Source: Epiperipatus broadwayi (Eukaryota; Onychophora; Udeonychophora; Euonychophora; Peripatidae). Taken from it: a stretch of DNA of 64,000 nt. The position numbers were made by a program, and so were the translations under genes. Below are positions 34,430 to 47,632 of this stretch, piece by piece (the stretch's first letter is position 1; every line of letters starts with the position of its first letter). The notes below the pieces were generated by a model that ran no database searches, had not been told where the DNA came from, and was given only the letters and a program-made list of their open reading frames with translations. The stretch is from the NCBI GenBank assembly GCA_028023455.1, contig JAQFVV010012405.1:498001-562000 (forward strand), given 5' to 3'.

Positions 34430-36150
34430 ATAATTTTGGGGAGGCAATATTCTAAATTGGAGATATATGATAAAAGATAAATTAAGCTGCCTGTAAACAA
34501 TCCTAGATACAATTGTCATAAAAATTGATAATAATATTGGAACAAGTAGACACCACTTTTGTTTCAAATGCCTCAGATTTTCTATCTATAATAATAATTT
34601 TCTCTCATTTGCTCATGCAGGAGTTGATAAATTTTGTTGGATAAGCAGTTAATTTCAAACATTGCCATAAATTTTTTTGGATAATTTAATCAAATATCTT
34701 GACCAAGTTAACAAAGTAATATATAAATCATTTTTATTTCTAACACATTTTCTTCCATTTGACTGGCAACAAAACCATGTTTATTGAGCTTCTAAATAAC
34801 ATTGAGTCTCTATTAACCCATTCATCTATGACTGGAAGCAATCTCTTCAACAAAATCTTGAAAATATCTTCTCTATAAAGGAAAAATAGAAGTATTCTTA
34901 TGTTTATGTGGAATAACTTTATGGGCCGATATATTCCTAAAAAATCCAGTATTTTTACCATATTTTAAATTTTTTCCAGGTTATTTCATGAGGGCTTCCA
35001 CAACCTTAGTTCATCTTTAAAAGTTATCTCAAATCTTATTTCATTATTATTTTTTTCTTATGTTCATAATCTCATTATTATCATATAAGAAAATGTCTTT
35101 ATTGGATTTAATAGTATTATGAACATTTCTCAGGTCCTTATATTGTTTTCAGTGCATCAACAAAATATCTAGAGTGAGCTTGATCAGCAATTTATAGCAT
35201 TTTCTGTAGTTGGAATCCACTAATCATTTTTATCAGCCATCAAACTTCCATTTTCCAATCTCTATATTTATTATGAAGTTCCAACATTTAATTTATTTAT
35301 TTTTAACAAGTAGAAAATGCTGCATGTTTTCATTTAATCTAATTATAATAATAAAATCATTAACAGAGAATCCAAAAGTAGACTTGCTTCTATTCATAAT
35401 TCACTACGTAAATTAAAATTATGTGCTTCAGTAATATAGTAGACAGGTAATCTCTCCATACAGCAGTGCCACTCAGTGCAAGCCAGAGTAATCAATGAAT
35501 GCCAGAAGGCTTGTGCATAAAATCCCTATCTCTCACTACTGTATGGTGAGTTTTGCCTGTGTTAATAACAGTTATGAGCAAGCATTAAGAAATGGTAATC
35601 ATGTGGTGTTTAGTATTTTAATATAATAGACCTGAAAGTTCAAGTAGCACTTTTAGCATTTAATAGCTTCTGAAAGTATTAAAAAAAAAATGCATCAATG
35701 TATTTGTGAATGTTATTTTATTTAAGATCTTTTTCTGCTTCTATCATTTTACACTTGGAGCATAGTAATCAATTACCTTTCTAAAAATCTGCTTATGTAA
35801 TATGAATTTCTTTAGTTTTCTTGAAACCTAACTAAATAATGTACACTTTTAAACACCATTATTTTAAGCATGGATGCATTCATGTTTTTATATTGGTTTT
35901 TTTTTTTGTTGTTGTTGCCTAAAAAATTGTGTGTCAATTCGTGTGTTGTGGAAGAATTCAATATCAACAGTCTATTTGAATTTAAAGTATTAATGTCATT
36001 ACTTCCAATAAATTTTGACCCAAGTTTACTATGGTTCTAATTTGGCTTTAAAGTCTCCAGCAAGAATAAAAACATTCTCTAAATTTCTCTAAATCTAAGA
36101 ATTGAAGCATAGAAACCAATAAAATGAGCACAACTATTATAATGCAAGTT
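34430..36150 (-). pseudogene. decayed LINE of a second lineage
   Basis: Minus-strand translations in changing frames give LINE landmarks in the right order. An ILAGDFKAKL reading at about 36050-36090 corresponds to the GDFNA box of an APE endonuclease. YFVDALKTI then GPEK at about 35100-35170 corresponds to the linker motif 'FYEALKxVYGP'. REDIFKILLKRLLPVIDEW then SMLFRSSINMV at about 34800-34900 corresponds to the 'GKIxARILLNRL...CGFRxxRST' part of RT. LGQDI, YPKKFMAMF and LHEQMRE at about 34560-34710 match the next RT segment. Many stops and frameshifts are present. This linker and RT type differ from the intact 13-kb LINE. The identification rests on motif order, not on any one strong match. 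Confidence 0.6.
35443..35560. mobile_element. small hairpin MITE
   Basis: Inverted ends: 'acaggtaatctctccataca' (from 35443) and the reverse complement of 'tgtatggtgagttttgcctg' at the right, with CAGCAGTG/CACTACTG inside. The 118-bp element lies within the decayed LINE between its endonuclease and RT parts, so it inserted later. A clear target-site duplication is not seen. Confidence 0.55.
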
Positions 36151-36159
36151 GTAATATCG

Positions 36160-37260
36160 TTAGCTTTTTATTGATATAAAAATAAATTCCAAGAATAGTA
36201 AATATTAAATTAGACTTTCCAGCAAATCCAGTACCATTTCTCTCCTTTCATCAACTGATATACCCTTCCAAAAAATCTTATAGTCATCCCCTATGTTCTG
36301 CTTTTTTACTTTGGAAGATATGTTTCACTATGAGCACCTATCCTGATTTTAAATCTTGACAACTGATAGTATAGGGATAAATGGGGGGTTTCCCTGTACT
36401 TTTGTAAAGATATTCAAGTTTTACCTCTATCAGTTGGCATTTATTTTTTTTAATTTGCCTAAGAATCAATTGGATGCTGTTTTCATTTTTTTTGCTATGA
36501 TTATTCAAATTTCTTATAACAACAAACAATGAAGGAAAAGAATTTAAACATATTCACTCTTACTATTATTCTAGATATCAGTATATATGTTAAGTAACAT
36601 TTTGTCCAAGAATAAACCAAGCTTTACCAAAATATCAGATGCTTATTTTGTGAAAAGTTCTACATATGGACTAGATTTTTTTAGAGGCTTTCAACAACCT
36701 AATTCATTTGATTGTGATTATGAGAATTTATTTTTGCCATTCCTAATTTCTACAGAATGTTCCTAAAGTCTTTTGTAATTTTATTTTTTGCGAAAATCTT
36801 TTCTTACATTGTATGTGTGTGTATACCTTTCAGAAGGATTAAATAAATGATTTAGTAAAAAATAAAACTCACCAATTAATGCTAATGATTTTTTAGTCTA
36901 GGACAACTTTTTCATACCATCTGGTATCAAATTTAACAACAGATAAAAAAAAATGAATTTTCTTTTCAACTGATTACTAAGTTGCTAAATAGACTAGTAG
37001 AATAAGAACAAGTGCAAAATTTAAATCTGCAGAGATTTAAGTACTTAGACATCAGGTGAAGAATGAATTCATTTTTTGATCTATTTAATAGTTAAACTTC
37101 ATAGCAGGTGGTGTGAAAAAGTTATGCTGGATTGAAAAACTGTTAATGTTTATTGGTGATTTTTCTTAGTATGGAATCCTATTTAAAAGATAAATTTATT
37201 TTTTCTGCATTACAAATTTATCTCTAGTAATTAATCGAATTATTGACTATATATAAATGT
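36160..37260. other. no gene supported
   Basis: May contain further unreadable 5' parts of the minus-strand LINE relic; nothing firm. Confidence 0.4.
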
Positions 37261-37267
37261 ATATACT

Positions 37268-37373
37268 CATTTTTATTGCCAGAAAAATCGATAATAAAAC
37301 AGACAGCAAACCGTCACAGCTTATTTTCGCCTGGGCTTTAAAATAAGGCTTAATTTTTCTGGTAATGAAAGTG
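37268..37373. repeat. hairpin MITE-like repeat
   Basis: 'cattttTATTGCCAGAAAAA' at the left pairs with the reverse complement of 'TTTTTCTGGTAATGAAAgtg' at the right, with two or three mismatches over 20 bp. The 106-bp length and terminal inversion suggest a MITE. The family is not identified. Confidence 0.55.
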
Positions 37374-37379
37374 GATTTA

Positions 37380-39730
37380 TATATTTAAATTAGTGAATAT
37401 ATATATATATATGATTTTAAGTTAAAACCTATTTATTATTGGAATTTATTTATTATTTATTTTGCTTTCATTAAGTATTAAATAATAGCTAATACATATA
37501 TCTGCTTCTAAGCTTAATGTATAAAAGAAATAACTGATTTGTAAGTTTTTTTGGGAAAAAAATTAACTTACAAAACGTATATAAAACTTTACAATATGAA
37601 TATCTTTTATTTTCTATAAACACTGTGTGTTTGCATTTTTTATTTATGACTACATTATAAATGATAGAATATTATATTTGTCTTTTACAAAGAACTAAAT
37701 TGATATGCTCAATTCAGTATTAGTATTATAATTAATCTTGTCTTCTGTCATTTTTTAGAATACATCTAGATTATAACACTTTTTAGATATTTAAAGCAAT
37801 AAATCTTAAAGCTCATTTGATTACATTATAAATAAATATTGAATCCAAACTTAAATTGTAAATAATAATAAATAACGTTTGAAGATGGTAATAGAAAGAT
37901 AATCAACTAATGAATTGAGCATTTCTCAGCTTCTGTCGCATGTAACTTAAAAATTAGGTTATGTTGTTTTAAACTGCTTGTGTTTTTTTTTCATGACTTT
38001 AAATGTAATCATGTCATTTATAATAATTTTAAAGAGCACTAAGTTGATAATAAAAGTTGCTCAACTTACTTTATCTTTTTTTTTATTTTGGAAAGTCATA
38101 TATATTTATCATGTCTTGTTTTCTCTTCAAATGAGAATTTATTAAACCAAGAATTGGTTGAAGTGAAAGCTGTATTCCATCATGTCTTTGTGATGCTAAC
38201 CAAAGAGCATGTGATCTTCTTGTATCTAATAAATTAACTTAGTCACATGCATTTTACTTAATTTTCTTTAAAACTCTTACATCAATTTTTTTTTAAAAAA
38301 AAACCTATTTTGATCATTAACTATCAGGTTAATGGATTATTCTAGTGATAAATAAACAGACCAGTTTGTTTTATATTAGATAAGCTTGTCATTTTAAATA
38401 ACTAATGTAGTCTATTGACTTTATACATAAAAACTTTTAATTTATTTTCATTGTGTGTAGTTTATTTATTATATATATTTGTTTTGTTTGTTTGTTTTTT
38501 CAAACAAAATTTTTTTTAACTCCAAGTGGGCATAGACAAAAAGTCCCAGTAGTGTTTCAAATAAAATGTATTTTATATTCCATATTATCAAATAAGAAAA
38601 TTTTGTTCCAAAGTAAATAGTCCTTATTGGTTTTAAATAAGTAATTGAATAGTTAGCTGTTCAAATGATCATATAATATTTGTGTACTAGCAGTGACAAA
38701 TTGACTTTTAATCTAGGGAACTTTCAATTCATAATTTTACAATGCATTAGACTACTTTAGAAAAAAGTTTTAAAACTATTAATGTCCATAGACTTATACA
38801 ATGTCCTGTTATGTTTTAATACTAAAGAGGAAACTTTTAAGCTTTTGAAAAAGAATTTTATTCATATAGATTTGCAAAATCTTAGTGAACATTTAATGTA
38901 AATGATAAATTTTACAATATTCAATGATTTAGATAGTAAGCAGAGTAGCAGTTTTTAGTGTATTTAATGTAGATGAAGTTTTTAGCATATTCGATAAAAT
39001 TTTACATATCACTTCATTTTAGAATGAAAATGGTGAAAAGTATTGTTTAGTAATATAAGGTTTAGTCTTCTCAGTGGAATATACAGTTATAAGTTAAAAG
39101 ATTGATAAGTCATTGTTCTTCTTATTGCAAATTAGTCCCAAAAACATAAAAGAAAGTATATTTAAAAAAAAAATAAAACTATACATACTCTTTGATATGT
39201 GTGGAAGGAATCACATTTTTATATTAAAATATTAGGTGAAATTAGGCTTCATCTGTATTTTCAAAAAAAATCTTCTTCAAGAATGTCTGAAAATTCCCAC
39301 AAATGTTCATGGATTTTTCAATGAAAGTTGTATTGTTTGACATTGGAAAAAATTTCGTTAGAAACAGAAATTAATGAATCTTTATTATTATTTAATAATA
39401 TTTGAATCAATTAAATTGTTCTAGAAAATTGATTCTTATTTACAGGGCATTAGTACATTGCTAAAATGTAAAGATAGAAGCCATCAAACATTTTAATGAT
39501 GTAAGGACTCTTTCAAATTTATAAAGTAATTCTAAAATTGAGATTCCTTAGTAAAGTATGTTAACTCTCCTGCATTTCTTCAAATTTAATTGTTTTCCCT
39601 GGTGAAACTTTTTATAAGCTTTCAACTTTTGATTTTACTATTAGACTGTCATTCTATATCAGAATTCAGTAAATTTAATTTGATTAAGTAGTAATATATA
39701 TTTATAAATAAAAAAATCTAAAAATGTATA
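37380..39730. other. no feature recognised
   Basis: AT-rich sequence with a short GTTT run near 38480; no genes or matched repeats. Confidence 0.5.
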
Positions 39731-40074
39731 TACCTGGGTCTCGTTTTATGTGGTAGATAGGTTTCCAGAAAATGCGCACAAAAGAAATCACACAAAAATA
39801 GACTTAACTTATCTTGAAAAATGGGGAACACATACTGTAATTTTCAAAAATCGCATAAAAGCAAAGCAACAACATAAAATTACTTTAAAATTCGCATAAA
39901 AAAAAAAGGAAATAAAATATGATTAATAAAAAATTTCAAATTTGAAAAAAATTGATACAAGACAACCTTTTTTTCCTTTTTTTTTTATTAACTACAGTAT
40001 TTAATTTTATTCAAAACAATATATTTTTATGCGTAATTTACAGTATTTTACATTTTTCATACATGTACAGTATT

Positions 40075-40317
40075 TTAATCATTATCACTATTTGATGATA
40101 TGCAAGTTCGTTTGTGAACTAGTAAGACATCAGATTCATCACAAGAGGAAATACAACTAGCACCAACTTCATTTTTTTTAATTGCTCTTATAGTACACTC
40201 ACCCAAACTAAAATGTTTTCCAATCACTGTTGATCCTTCCCATTTCGCTAAGCGATCTAAAATTGAAATTTTTGTTTCCAAAGAAATTCATTTTCTTGGG
40301 TGTTTTTTCTTCTCCAT
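40075..40317 (-). pseudogene. Tigger transposase remnant (CENP-B-like HTH joined to C-terminal tail)
   Basis: From ATG at 40315-40317 the frame reads MEKKKHPRK, then a stop (40288-40290), then ISLETKISILDRLAKWEG, STVIGKHFSLGECTIRAIKKNE and an acidic/serine tail ending SSNSDND. The middle part matches the N-terminal helix-turn-helix of CENP-B and Tigger transposases (typically '...KLxILxRLxKGE...VxxxxGxxxSTxxxIKKN'). It passes directly to what resembles the acidic C-terminal tail, so the DDE catalytic domain has been removed by an internal deletion. The premature stop means it is probably not translated from the first ATG. Confidence 0.72.
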
Positions 40318-40379
40318 TAGAGTAAACTAAAAGTTTAAAATAAAAATAAGAACTTAGACTTATGATAATAAAAAGACAC

Positions 40380-40610
40380 CTACTCACCACTGTTGGGCAA
40401 AATTTAATTAAAACTAACAATTAAAAATTAAATTCTTATTTTTGTCTTTAATTTTTTAATTTTCAATTCTGTTTAAAAATCAAATTTCATTGTTTCACAT
40501 CACATTAATTTCAGATCATGTTACATAATTTTTAAATTGTTAATTATAATTAAAAATCAGATTTTAATTTTTAATTGTCAAATTTAATTGTGCCCACCAC
40601 TGTTACTCAC
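40380..40610. mobile_element. hAT-type MITE nested in the Tigger element
   Basis: The element proper is 40388-40602 (215 bp). Its ends, CACTGTTGGGCAAAATTTAA and the reverse complement of TTTAATTGTGCCCACCACTG, are terminal inverted repeats of the common hAT form CAGTGGTGGGC. The 8-bp flanks ctactcac (40380-40387) and ttactcac (40603-40610) differ by one base, as expected of a hAT target-site duplication. It inserted after the Tigger element was in place. Confidence 0.8.
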
Positions 40611-40623
40611 CTTTTAAAAATAA

Positions 40624-40911
40624 ACTTGTGGACACTAAATGATTAATTGATTATGTACTCTTTTTTTAAAAAGCAAAAATAGAATGTGATTTAAAATGCA
40701 AAAACAACAACATGCATAGTATAGGCATCTATAATGTTTGAACAGATTTACATTATAATCTTGTAAAATTTATTACTTGTGGACACTAAATGATTAATTG
40801 ATTACATACTCTTTTTTTAGAAAAGCAAAAATAGAATGTGATTTAAAATGCAAAAACAACTAGGTATCTATAATGTTTGAACAGATTTACATTATAATCT
40901 TGTAAAATTTA
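40624..40911. repeat. 151-bp tandem duplication inside the Tigger element
   Basis: 'acttgtggacactaaatgat' begins both 40624 and 40775, and the two copies are nearly identical except for about 13 bp missing from the second. It is a recent local duplication. Confidence 0.85.
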
Positions 40912-41013
40912 ATATGTGTATATAAAATGGGGAAATCCTGATTTTAAGTGAATTATGAACTTCTTTATTGCATAAAATCTATTACAGTACTATTATAAAG
41001 AGCTGAAAATATT

Positions 41014-41131
41014 GAAATTATTAGATGGAAGTCTAACTCTTATTACTTTAAATATGATGTGTGGGTGCACAAAATGTATAATATTTAAAGTAATAGCATA
41101 TTATCAGAGCTTGACTTCTAATCTAATAATT
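41014..41131. repeat. hairpin inside the Tigger element
   Basis: 'aaattattagatggaagtc' at 41016 pairs with the reverse complement of the sequence ending at about 41131, and 'ttactttaaatat' pairs with 'atatttaaagtaa' inside. Possibly a small nested foldback. Confidence 0.55.
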
Positions 41132-41239
41132 TTTATCACATAAAAGAAAACCACATACAAAGATATTTAGAAAAACATGAATCGCATAACTTCAAAATCA
41201 CATTAAAAAAATCTACATGAAACGAGACCCGGGTATATT

Positions 41240-42638
41240 TGAATTTTGCAAATATGGAAAAAGTGACATTTTAATAACATATGGTTTTGTTATTAAATGG
41301 ATGGCAATTTGATGTTAAAATGTGAATGCAAAAATATTCATGCCTGATAAATACATCAAATTCTGTATTAAAATATTGAAATCTGTTTTTTAATTTTTAA
41401 AATACTTATTATTGTATGATAGTGGCCACAATGACATATTTGCCATTATTTTCACAATATGACTGATCAGAATGCCATGTTTGTTGTTGTACACATTATA
41501 CTGAAAGTTATTACCAGTGTAATAATGTATACTTATGATTTTTAATAATTATTTCACAAAAAAATAACATTTTTAATTATATCAAAAATATCCTTGCCTT
41601 GCAAAAAGGTGAACACTGATTACAAAGGAAGGTGTTAATTAAAGAGATAAAGGAAGTGCTTAAAACTCATACTTTGCTACTTTTTGATTTTATTGCCTTT
41701 TTGTGAATGTTTTACAATAAAAAATCAATTTTTAAAACTAAGATGAAATTATGAATTAAAAAAAAAAGTGAAATATCTCAATAGAAAGCTCTAAAAAAAA
41801 AATACAATTATAGAATTTTTATATTTCTCTGACCAAATGTCTCCTTACTGATGATTAGCATTGTTAAAAGGTTATTGCTTGGTTACAGTAGCCTGTTGCT
41901 TTTAATATTCTACTTATCTTTAAGTAGAGAGTTTAACAACTATACCTAATAATTCAGGAAACAAAATATAGATCTTTTTATATATACTGTTCTACAAACA
42001 TGTTTACTATTATATATGTTACACTGAGAAGAACAATGCAATATTGAATCATTTTTCTCTTAAAAAATTCAATATTTGTTATTATAATTTTTTTTATATT
42101 AATTTTTTACTATGGAAAAAAAAACAGCATCAACATAATAGATTATATTTATTTCCATCTTATGATAAGAATTTTTGTATTCATAAAAATATTTGTACAA
42201 AATATTTATTAATAAAATTGATATTATTATAGAACAAACATTTACATATCATCATATATAAATTTTAATATTTAATCTGTATATTAGTCATTAAAATATT
42301 CTCAGAATGCTTTTTATGACTTTTTCTGAAGTATGCAATTTACTTACAAGAAAAAAAAAACTTTAAAATATTATATTTTGATAATATAAACATATGTTCT
42401 ACATCCATTGTCAGAATTTTATATTATTGATTTATATCTATCTTAAAAACAATATTAAGACTTGTATTCTGCAATTCTTTTAAATTTACCTATTTTTATC
42501 ATTATCAGCTGGTGTTTTTTGAAATGTTATTAACTTATATATCTTAGCACTATTTCTGACATGTATTTTTTATAACCATTTAAGAATTAAATAATGAGAA
42601 CTTTTCATCTAATTATTTGTTTTTACTTTGTATTATTA
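41240..42638. other. no feature recognised
   Basis: AT-rich, short frames only. Confidence 0.5.
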
Positions 42639-42924
42639 TATTCATCATCATCATCATCATCAACCATTATCAATCCACTGCAGGATGAAGGTCTCTCCAA
42701 GTTTAATCCATCTTCTCAGATCTTTAGCTTCTCTTCTCCACATCACTCCTACACACTTTCTTATTTCGTCCATCCATCTCACATGTGGTCTTTTTCTGGG
42801 TCTTTTACAATCTTTTGGAATCCAGTTTAAGATTTCAATTGTCCATCTATTATCATCTCTTCTAGAAATATATCCAGCCCAACTCCACTTCAATTTTTTA
42901 ATTTTTTCAATGAGGTCAGTAACA
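42639..42924 (-). pseudogene. 5'-truncated RTE-like LINE, 3' end
   Basis: The (ATC)n run at 42639-42660 is the reverse complement of the LINE tail. The sequence to 42924 is the reverse complement of about 15690-15955 of the intact element. The minus-strand frame reads LKWSWAGYISRRDDNRWTIE, RPHVRWMDEIRKC and ends in IDNG with the stop again in the tail. One or two differences per 20 bases or fewer make it a fairly young truncated insertion. The 5' break is at 'gtcagtaaca'. No clear target-site duplication was found. Confidence 0.9.
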
Positions 42925-42929
42925 GATTG

Positions 42930-43540
42930 CTAATTGCTTCATTCCATAAAATACATATTTCAAATATTTATCTATAAATGCTTTTGCTTCAGCTTATTTT
43001 TGACAATCATTTCTGGTAATATCTATATATCACATACCCTTGTTTATATAAGTATGTTGAATTATTTAATAATGCAATGATAATGCATCTGCTTGACATA
43101 TCAGTAACTATATTTAAATATGAAATTAATACATTTTAATTTTTTTTCGACAAATTTATAATTTTTTATTTGTGCATAACTCAGCTAACATTGAATAATT
43201 AATCAGAAAATGAGTACTTATCTATTTTTAGATATTTAAAAAGATTACCTTCTTAAATCCTCATCACCTGGCAATTATTAATGCTAGGGATTATGACATT
43301 TTTCTTAACAATTTTTTTTATTATAAGGGATTGCTGCTGAAATATATGAAGCAGTCTATTTATAGATTGAAACCTCTTCATTTGTGTGGATGTGGAAATG
43401 ACAAGTAAAAATAGTTGTTTTCCTAGATAATAAACTAAATTTTAATACTAAATTAATACTAAAACAAAGTTAGTATTATTTGCATTTGATCAGAAGTTGT
43501 CATGATTATATTCTATTAATGATAATGATTTTTTAATTAG
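42930..43540. other. no feature recognised
   Basis: AT-rich sequence between the LINE fragment and the trinucleotide tract. Confidence 0.5.
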
Positions 43541-43545
43541 GTTTT

Positions 43546-43666
<121 letters not shown>

Positions 43667-43669
43667 GAT

Positions 43670-45575
43670 AGGATAGTGCAAATATGAGGTTAGTATAAGA
43701 AAGAGAGAGAAAAGAAGTGAATCAAGAACTGGAAAAATGATTTAATAATGATAAGTGGAAGATTTACTTTAGTATGATATATAATGGTTTCCAAGGTAGA
43801 GAGTGTTTTATTTTATTAATAGTTTCAGTCATACGACTTATGCACAGAAGTTACTGACTTTGTTTAATAAGCCAATTTTCATAACATCGCATGATGTTTA
43901 TTATAAAGTTAATGTAATTTATATACCTAATAAAAAAAAAAAACAATGGAAGATTTTATTAAAATAAAGTAAGACAAAATATCGAGATAATAAATAATCA
44001 AGTATTTTTTAAAAATTCTTATTTATTATGAATACTCTTTTATATTTTACTATACATTTTTAATTTATATATGCATGCAATTATATGTTATTACTTTAGT
44101 TAGTATTATTATTCGTTCCATTATTTGAATCTGTTCTAATGAAGTCTTCAAACATATATATATAATTAAAGAGAATGCTTTATTTTTATTTTTTTTAATA
44201 TTTTTTTTAATACAAAAAATAAGCTTAAAATATTGTAATACTGCAATTTTTAAATATATATATTTCTACTCTTTTTTCTTTTTTTTATTACTGTTATTTT
44301 ATTGGTGATAAAAAGAATTTCAAATTAAGAAAATGAATATTAATATTTTAATAATGTTTGATAAATTTGAAATAAGAATGAGTAAGCCATTTATTATTTA
44401 AAGCATTTTTCTAATGGAAGTCATTCTTGCTGGTCAAGAAACCTACCAACATATTCCTGTTTCCCTGGAAACCAAAGCTTTGCATGAATTCTAGTGCAGA
44501 AAAAATACAGCTTCAAATAAAATGGTTTTAACAAAATGAAAGAAAAAAGTGATGCTAACTTTATTTAAAAATAGTACTATTGCATTTGCAATTTCATCTG
44601 TGTTTATATATATTAAATGTTTAATAAAAGCGTGGGTAACTCGTGTGAATAAATCATTATATATATAAATATAACTGTAATATATTGTGAGTTCATAAAT
44701 GGTAAGAAGTGTTTAAGTTAAGATTTTTAAATTTTTTATTCATTTTTACGAATGATATATTTAAGCAAATAAATTTACTGTACATTAATGTATATATAAA
44801 CAAATATCAAAATTCTTTTATTTTTTTTAATTTGATAATTGACATTTTTCAGGTATGTTAGAATGATTGATTCAGAGAATTGAAGTTCAATTTGCCACTT
44901 TCAGTGATCGAACATCGTATGTTTAAGCATCACAATAATACATATCTAAATAAATAATCAAATGGTAACTTGAGGATAATGAATGACTATTTGATTAATT
45001 ACTTACAAATATATGTACATTATTATTACCATCAGGGTATATGTAAATCGCTTTTGAAATATTATCTAAAGTCTATAAGGGGCATATAATTTTAATTTGA
45101 GTGAACAACTCTAACAACTTGTTATTGAAAGTAAATACAAAAACCAATCTCTATTTAATATACTATTCTGTTAAATGTTTTTACCACCAAAATTGTGCTA
45201 AATAACTTATAATCAAGTAGCATCTATACATCATGATTCAGTGGTGAAACAATGAGATAGCAGAAGGTCTGAACTTAATCTGATGTATTGATATATCCAG
45301 AACATATTTAAAGTTCTGCAGTTCTCTTAAAGTGATCCTGAATATTTTTTTTAATTTAAAAAAAATCAATTATAAAAGTATTTTAAGATGAGATTAAAAA
45401 ATATAGATTGCACGAATTAATCATTTTAGTTGTCTTTATAATAACGCTTCAGAATTTATAATACATTTATAGTGAGTTATTAATCTACTGTATTTTTTTA
45501 TTTTATAGGTTAATATTATAAACTTAGTTGAATGTATTGGTATGTTTGCTATAATAAACTAATTTAGTAACTATT
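43670..45575. other. no feature recognised
   Basis: AT-rich with no matched repeat or gene. Confidence 0.5.
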
Positions 45576-45577
45576 AT

Positions 45578-45603
45578 ATATATATAGTTAGTCATTATAT
45601 TTG

Positions 45604-45674
<71 letters not shown>

Positions 45675-45692
45675 CATTATATTTGTATTTTT
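45578..45692. repeat. (TA)n microsatellite with duplicated flanks
   Basis: The TA tract at 45608-45668 is flanked on both sides by 'agttagtcattatatttgta' (about 45586 and 45668), a direct duplication of about 30 bp including part of the TA run. Confidence 0.9.
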
Positions 45693-45824
45693 CTGTTTGA
45701 GTATTTACATCATCTACTTGAATTGTTAACCATTTTTTAGAAAAATTCAAAGTTTATTTATATCTTGGCTTTGATAGAATAACCTAGTTGATTACAATGT
45801 GAATATAAAAGTTACCAGTTCCAT

Positions 45825-45965
45825 TTCCCTGTTAGCTGTCACTGGTCAGACCAATAACCCATAAAAAAAATAGGAATAATATTCATGCAAAATATTGTGT
45901 TTATATTGGTCTACATGTCATTAATAATAGTTGGGTGTATTTTAAAAGTTATAATTCAAATTGAA
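45825..45965 (+). repeat. degenerate single copy of the 32-kb repeat body
   Basis: 'agctgtcactggtcagacca' through 'aatattgtg' and 'ttaataatagttgggtgtatttt' follow the same order as 32390-32575, with many changes. The hammerhead core is lost. Flanking tRNA-like head sequence is not recognisable. Confidence 0.6.
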
Positions 45966-45969
45966 TTAT

Positions 45970-47625
45970 TATAAAAAACATTTAACAAGTCAACTAAATG
46001 ATTGAAATTGTCCATTGTATAATTACAAATAAAATGCCTTTATAACAAAGCTTTAGCAAATTATTATGTCAGTATAATTTACTCTCATAAGATGGAAGTA
46101 TATTGAATTAAATCTCAAATAGATTCATGACTTAATGCAAGATTCATGCATAAGATTGTCTCCATAGATCATAATTCAATGCAGTAAAATATTTTTTAAG
46201 ATGAAGTAAATTAATTGCTTTTATTGTTTTTTAAATTAGTAAGAAGTTCACTCTTTTAAAGGTTTATTCAAAATTAATCCTTATCAGTAGTTTAAAATAG
46301 ATCCCTGTATTGTGTATAATACTTTCATTAGTATTATGAAAATTACATCGATAAACAATGTTTACTATTTTCATAATTAATTTGGTAATAATTACAGTTT
46401 GTGTTTTTGTTGAAATAGTGTTATTACTTGTGTTTTTTTACTCACAGATGTTGAATTTAAGGAGTTAATAAACAAGTTGATATGTAGATCAAAACTATTA
46501 TTGACTTATGTATTTACTTATGTAAATATTTTTGTTAATAATATTCTCATTAAACTGTTTTTAAATCTCTGTATGCAAAATAAACTTCATGTTAATGTGG
46601 AGTTCAATTCCTGAGAATAATTTTAATCAGGAACATTTCCATTGAGGCATTACTCTTTCAGATATTTTCTGCATCTTTCTGACAAGTTCAATCACTTTTA
46701 AATTTTTGTACAGATTTGCACTTAATTTAAATATTAATGTAATTCTGCTTGTGAATTAATGTCATTTAGAAAAAAATTGTAGTGATCAGTCTTGTAGTTA
46801 AATTTATAGTTTGTTTTTATTTTAATGAGATTATTTTCATGAAGTTTTTGACACATTATATATATGAAAGGTAAGAAAATTTATAGACTGGATTAATAAT
46901 ATTTAAAAGTTATGCAAGCATTTTAAAAATTGTATATATATATATATATATATATTTGTACATTTTGAAACAAATTATAGTTTTAAATAAAAGAATATTG
47001 AAATATAACATTTATAAGAAAATTGAATTTAATGCATATCTAAGATAGTTTATTAAATTTAACTATTCAATATATGTTTTTTGTACAGTATTTATAATAA
47101 AAATCATTGCATAAAACTTAAATATGTTATTATTGATATAGTAAAAAATTCCATATTACACATATTAAATAATAAAAAATGTTATAATACATTGAATTGG
47201 CATGATTAATACATGATTCTTTAGCATGATTAAAACCTGATTCTTTGGCATTAATTTAATTGTTTTTACTTGTAGTGATAGATTGAATAAGTATTTATTT
47301 TATTATAAAATAAAATTACTATTTTATTATTATTACTTGTAATAATGCATTCCTGAGGCAACTGAACAATAATTAGTTTTGTTATGCCAGTTCATACTAT
47401 ATTCCTAAATTGAATCAAATCTTCTATATACATTACCATTCTTATTTATCAGTATTAATCCTTACCATTAATTTTAATTTAAAATTTAGTTGATTATTTA
47501 TCTCACTATTGTTTAGTATTGGAGTTTCAGATCTATCTAGAACTGAATTTGATTATGTGTATTAGGGTAATGGGGTAATATAAAAAGGTGTTTTATAGTT
47601 CATATTTAGAAGGAACTTTTTAAGT
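45970..47625. other. no gene supported
   Basis: A B-box-like 'gagttcaattcctga' near 46601 is too isolated to call a SINE. TA runs occur at about 46932. Confidence 0.45.
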
Positions 47626-47632
47626 TAATTTC

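Larger units (their letters stand above)
39733..41233 (-). mobile_element. internally deleted Tigger/pogo DNA transposon
   Basis: Terminal inverted repeats: left CCTGGGTCTCGTTTTATGT, right the reverse complement of ACATGAAACGAGACCCGG. Both are flanked by TA (39731-39732 and 41234-41235), the pogo/mariner target site. The subterminal sequence has 'tcgcataa' motifs on both sides. Inside, the minus strand carries a remnant with a CENP-B/Tigger-type DNA-binding domain. At 1.5 kb it is too short for a full transposase gene and is non-autonomous. It hosts a hAT MITE, a 151-bp tandem duplication and a hairpin. Confidence 0.82.

Noticed and set aside
46590-46625. SINE B box ('gagttcaattcctga')
   Set aside because: An isolated match without other tRNA features or a second copy.
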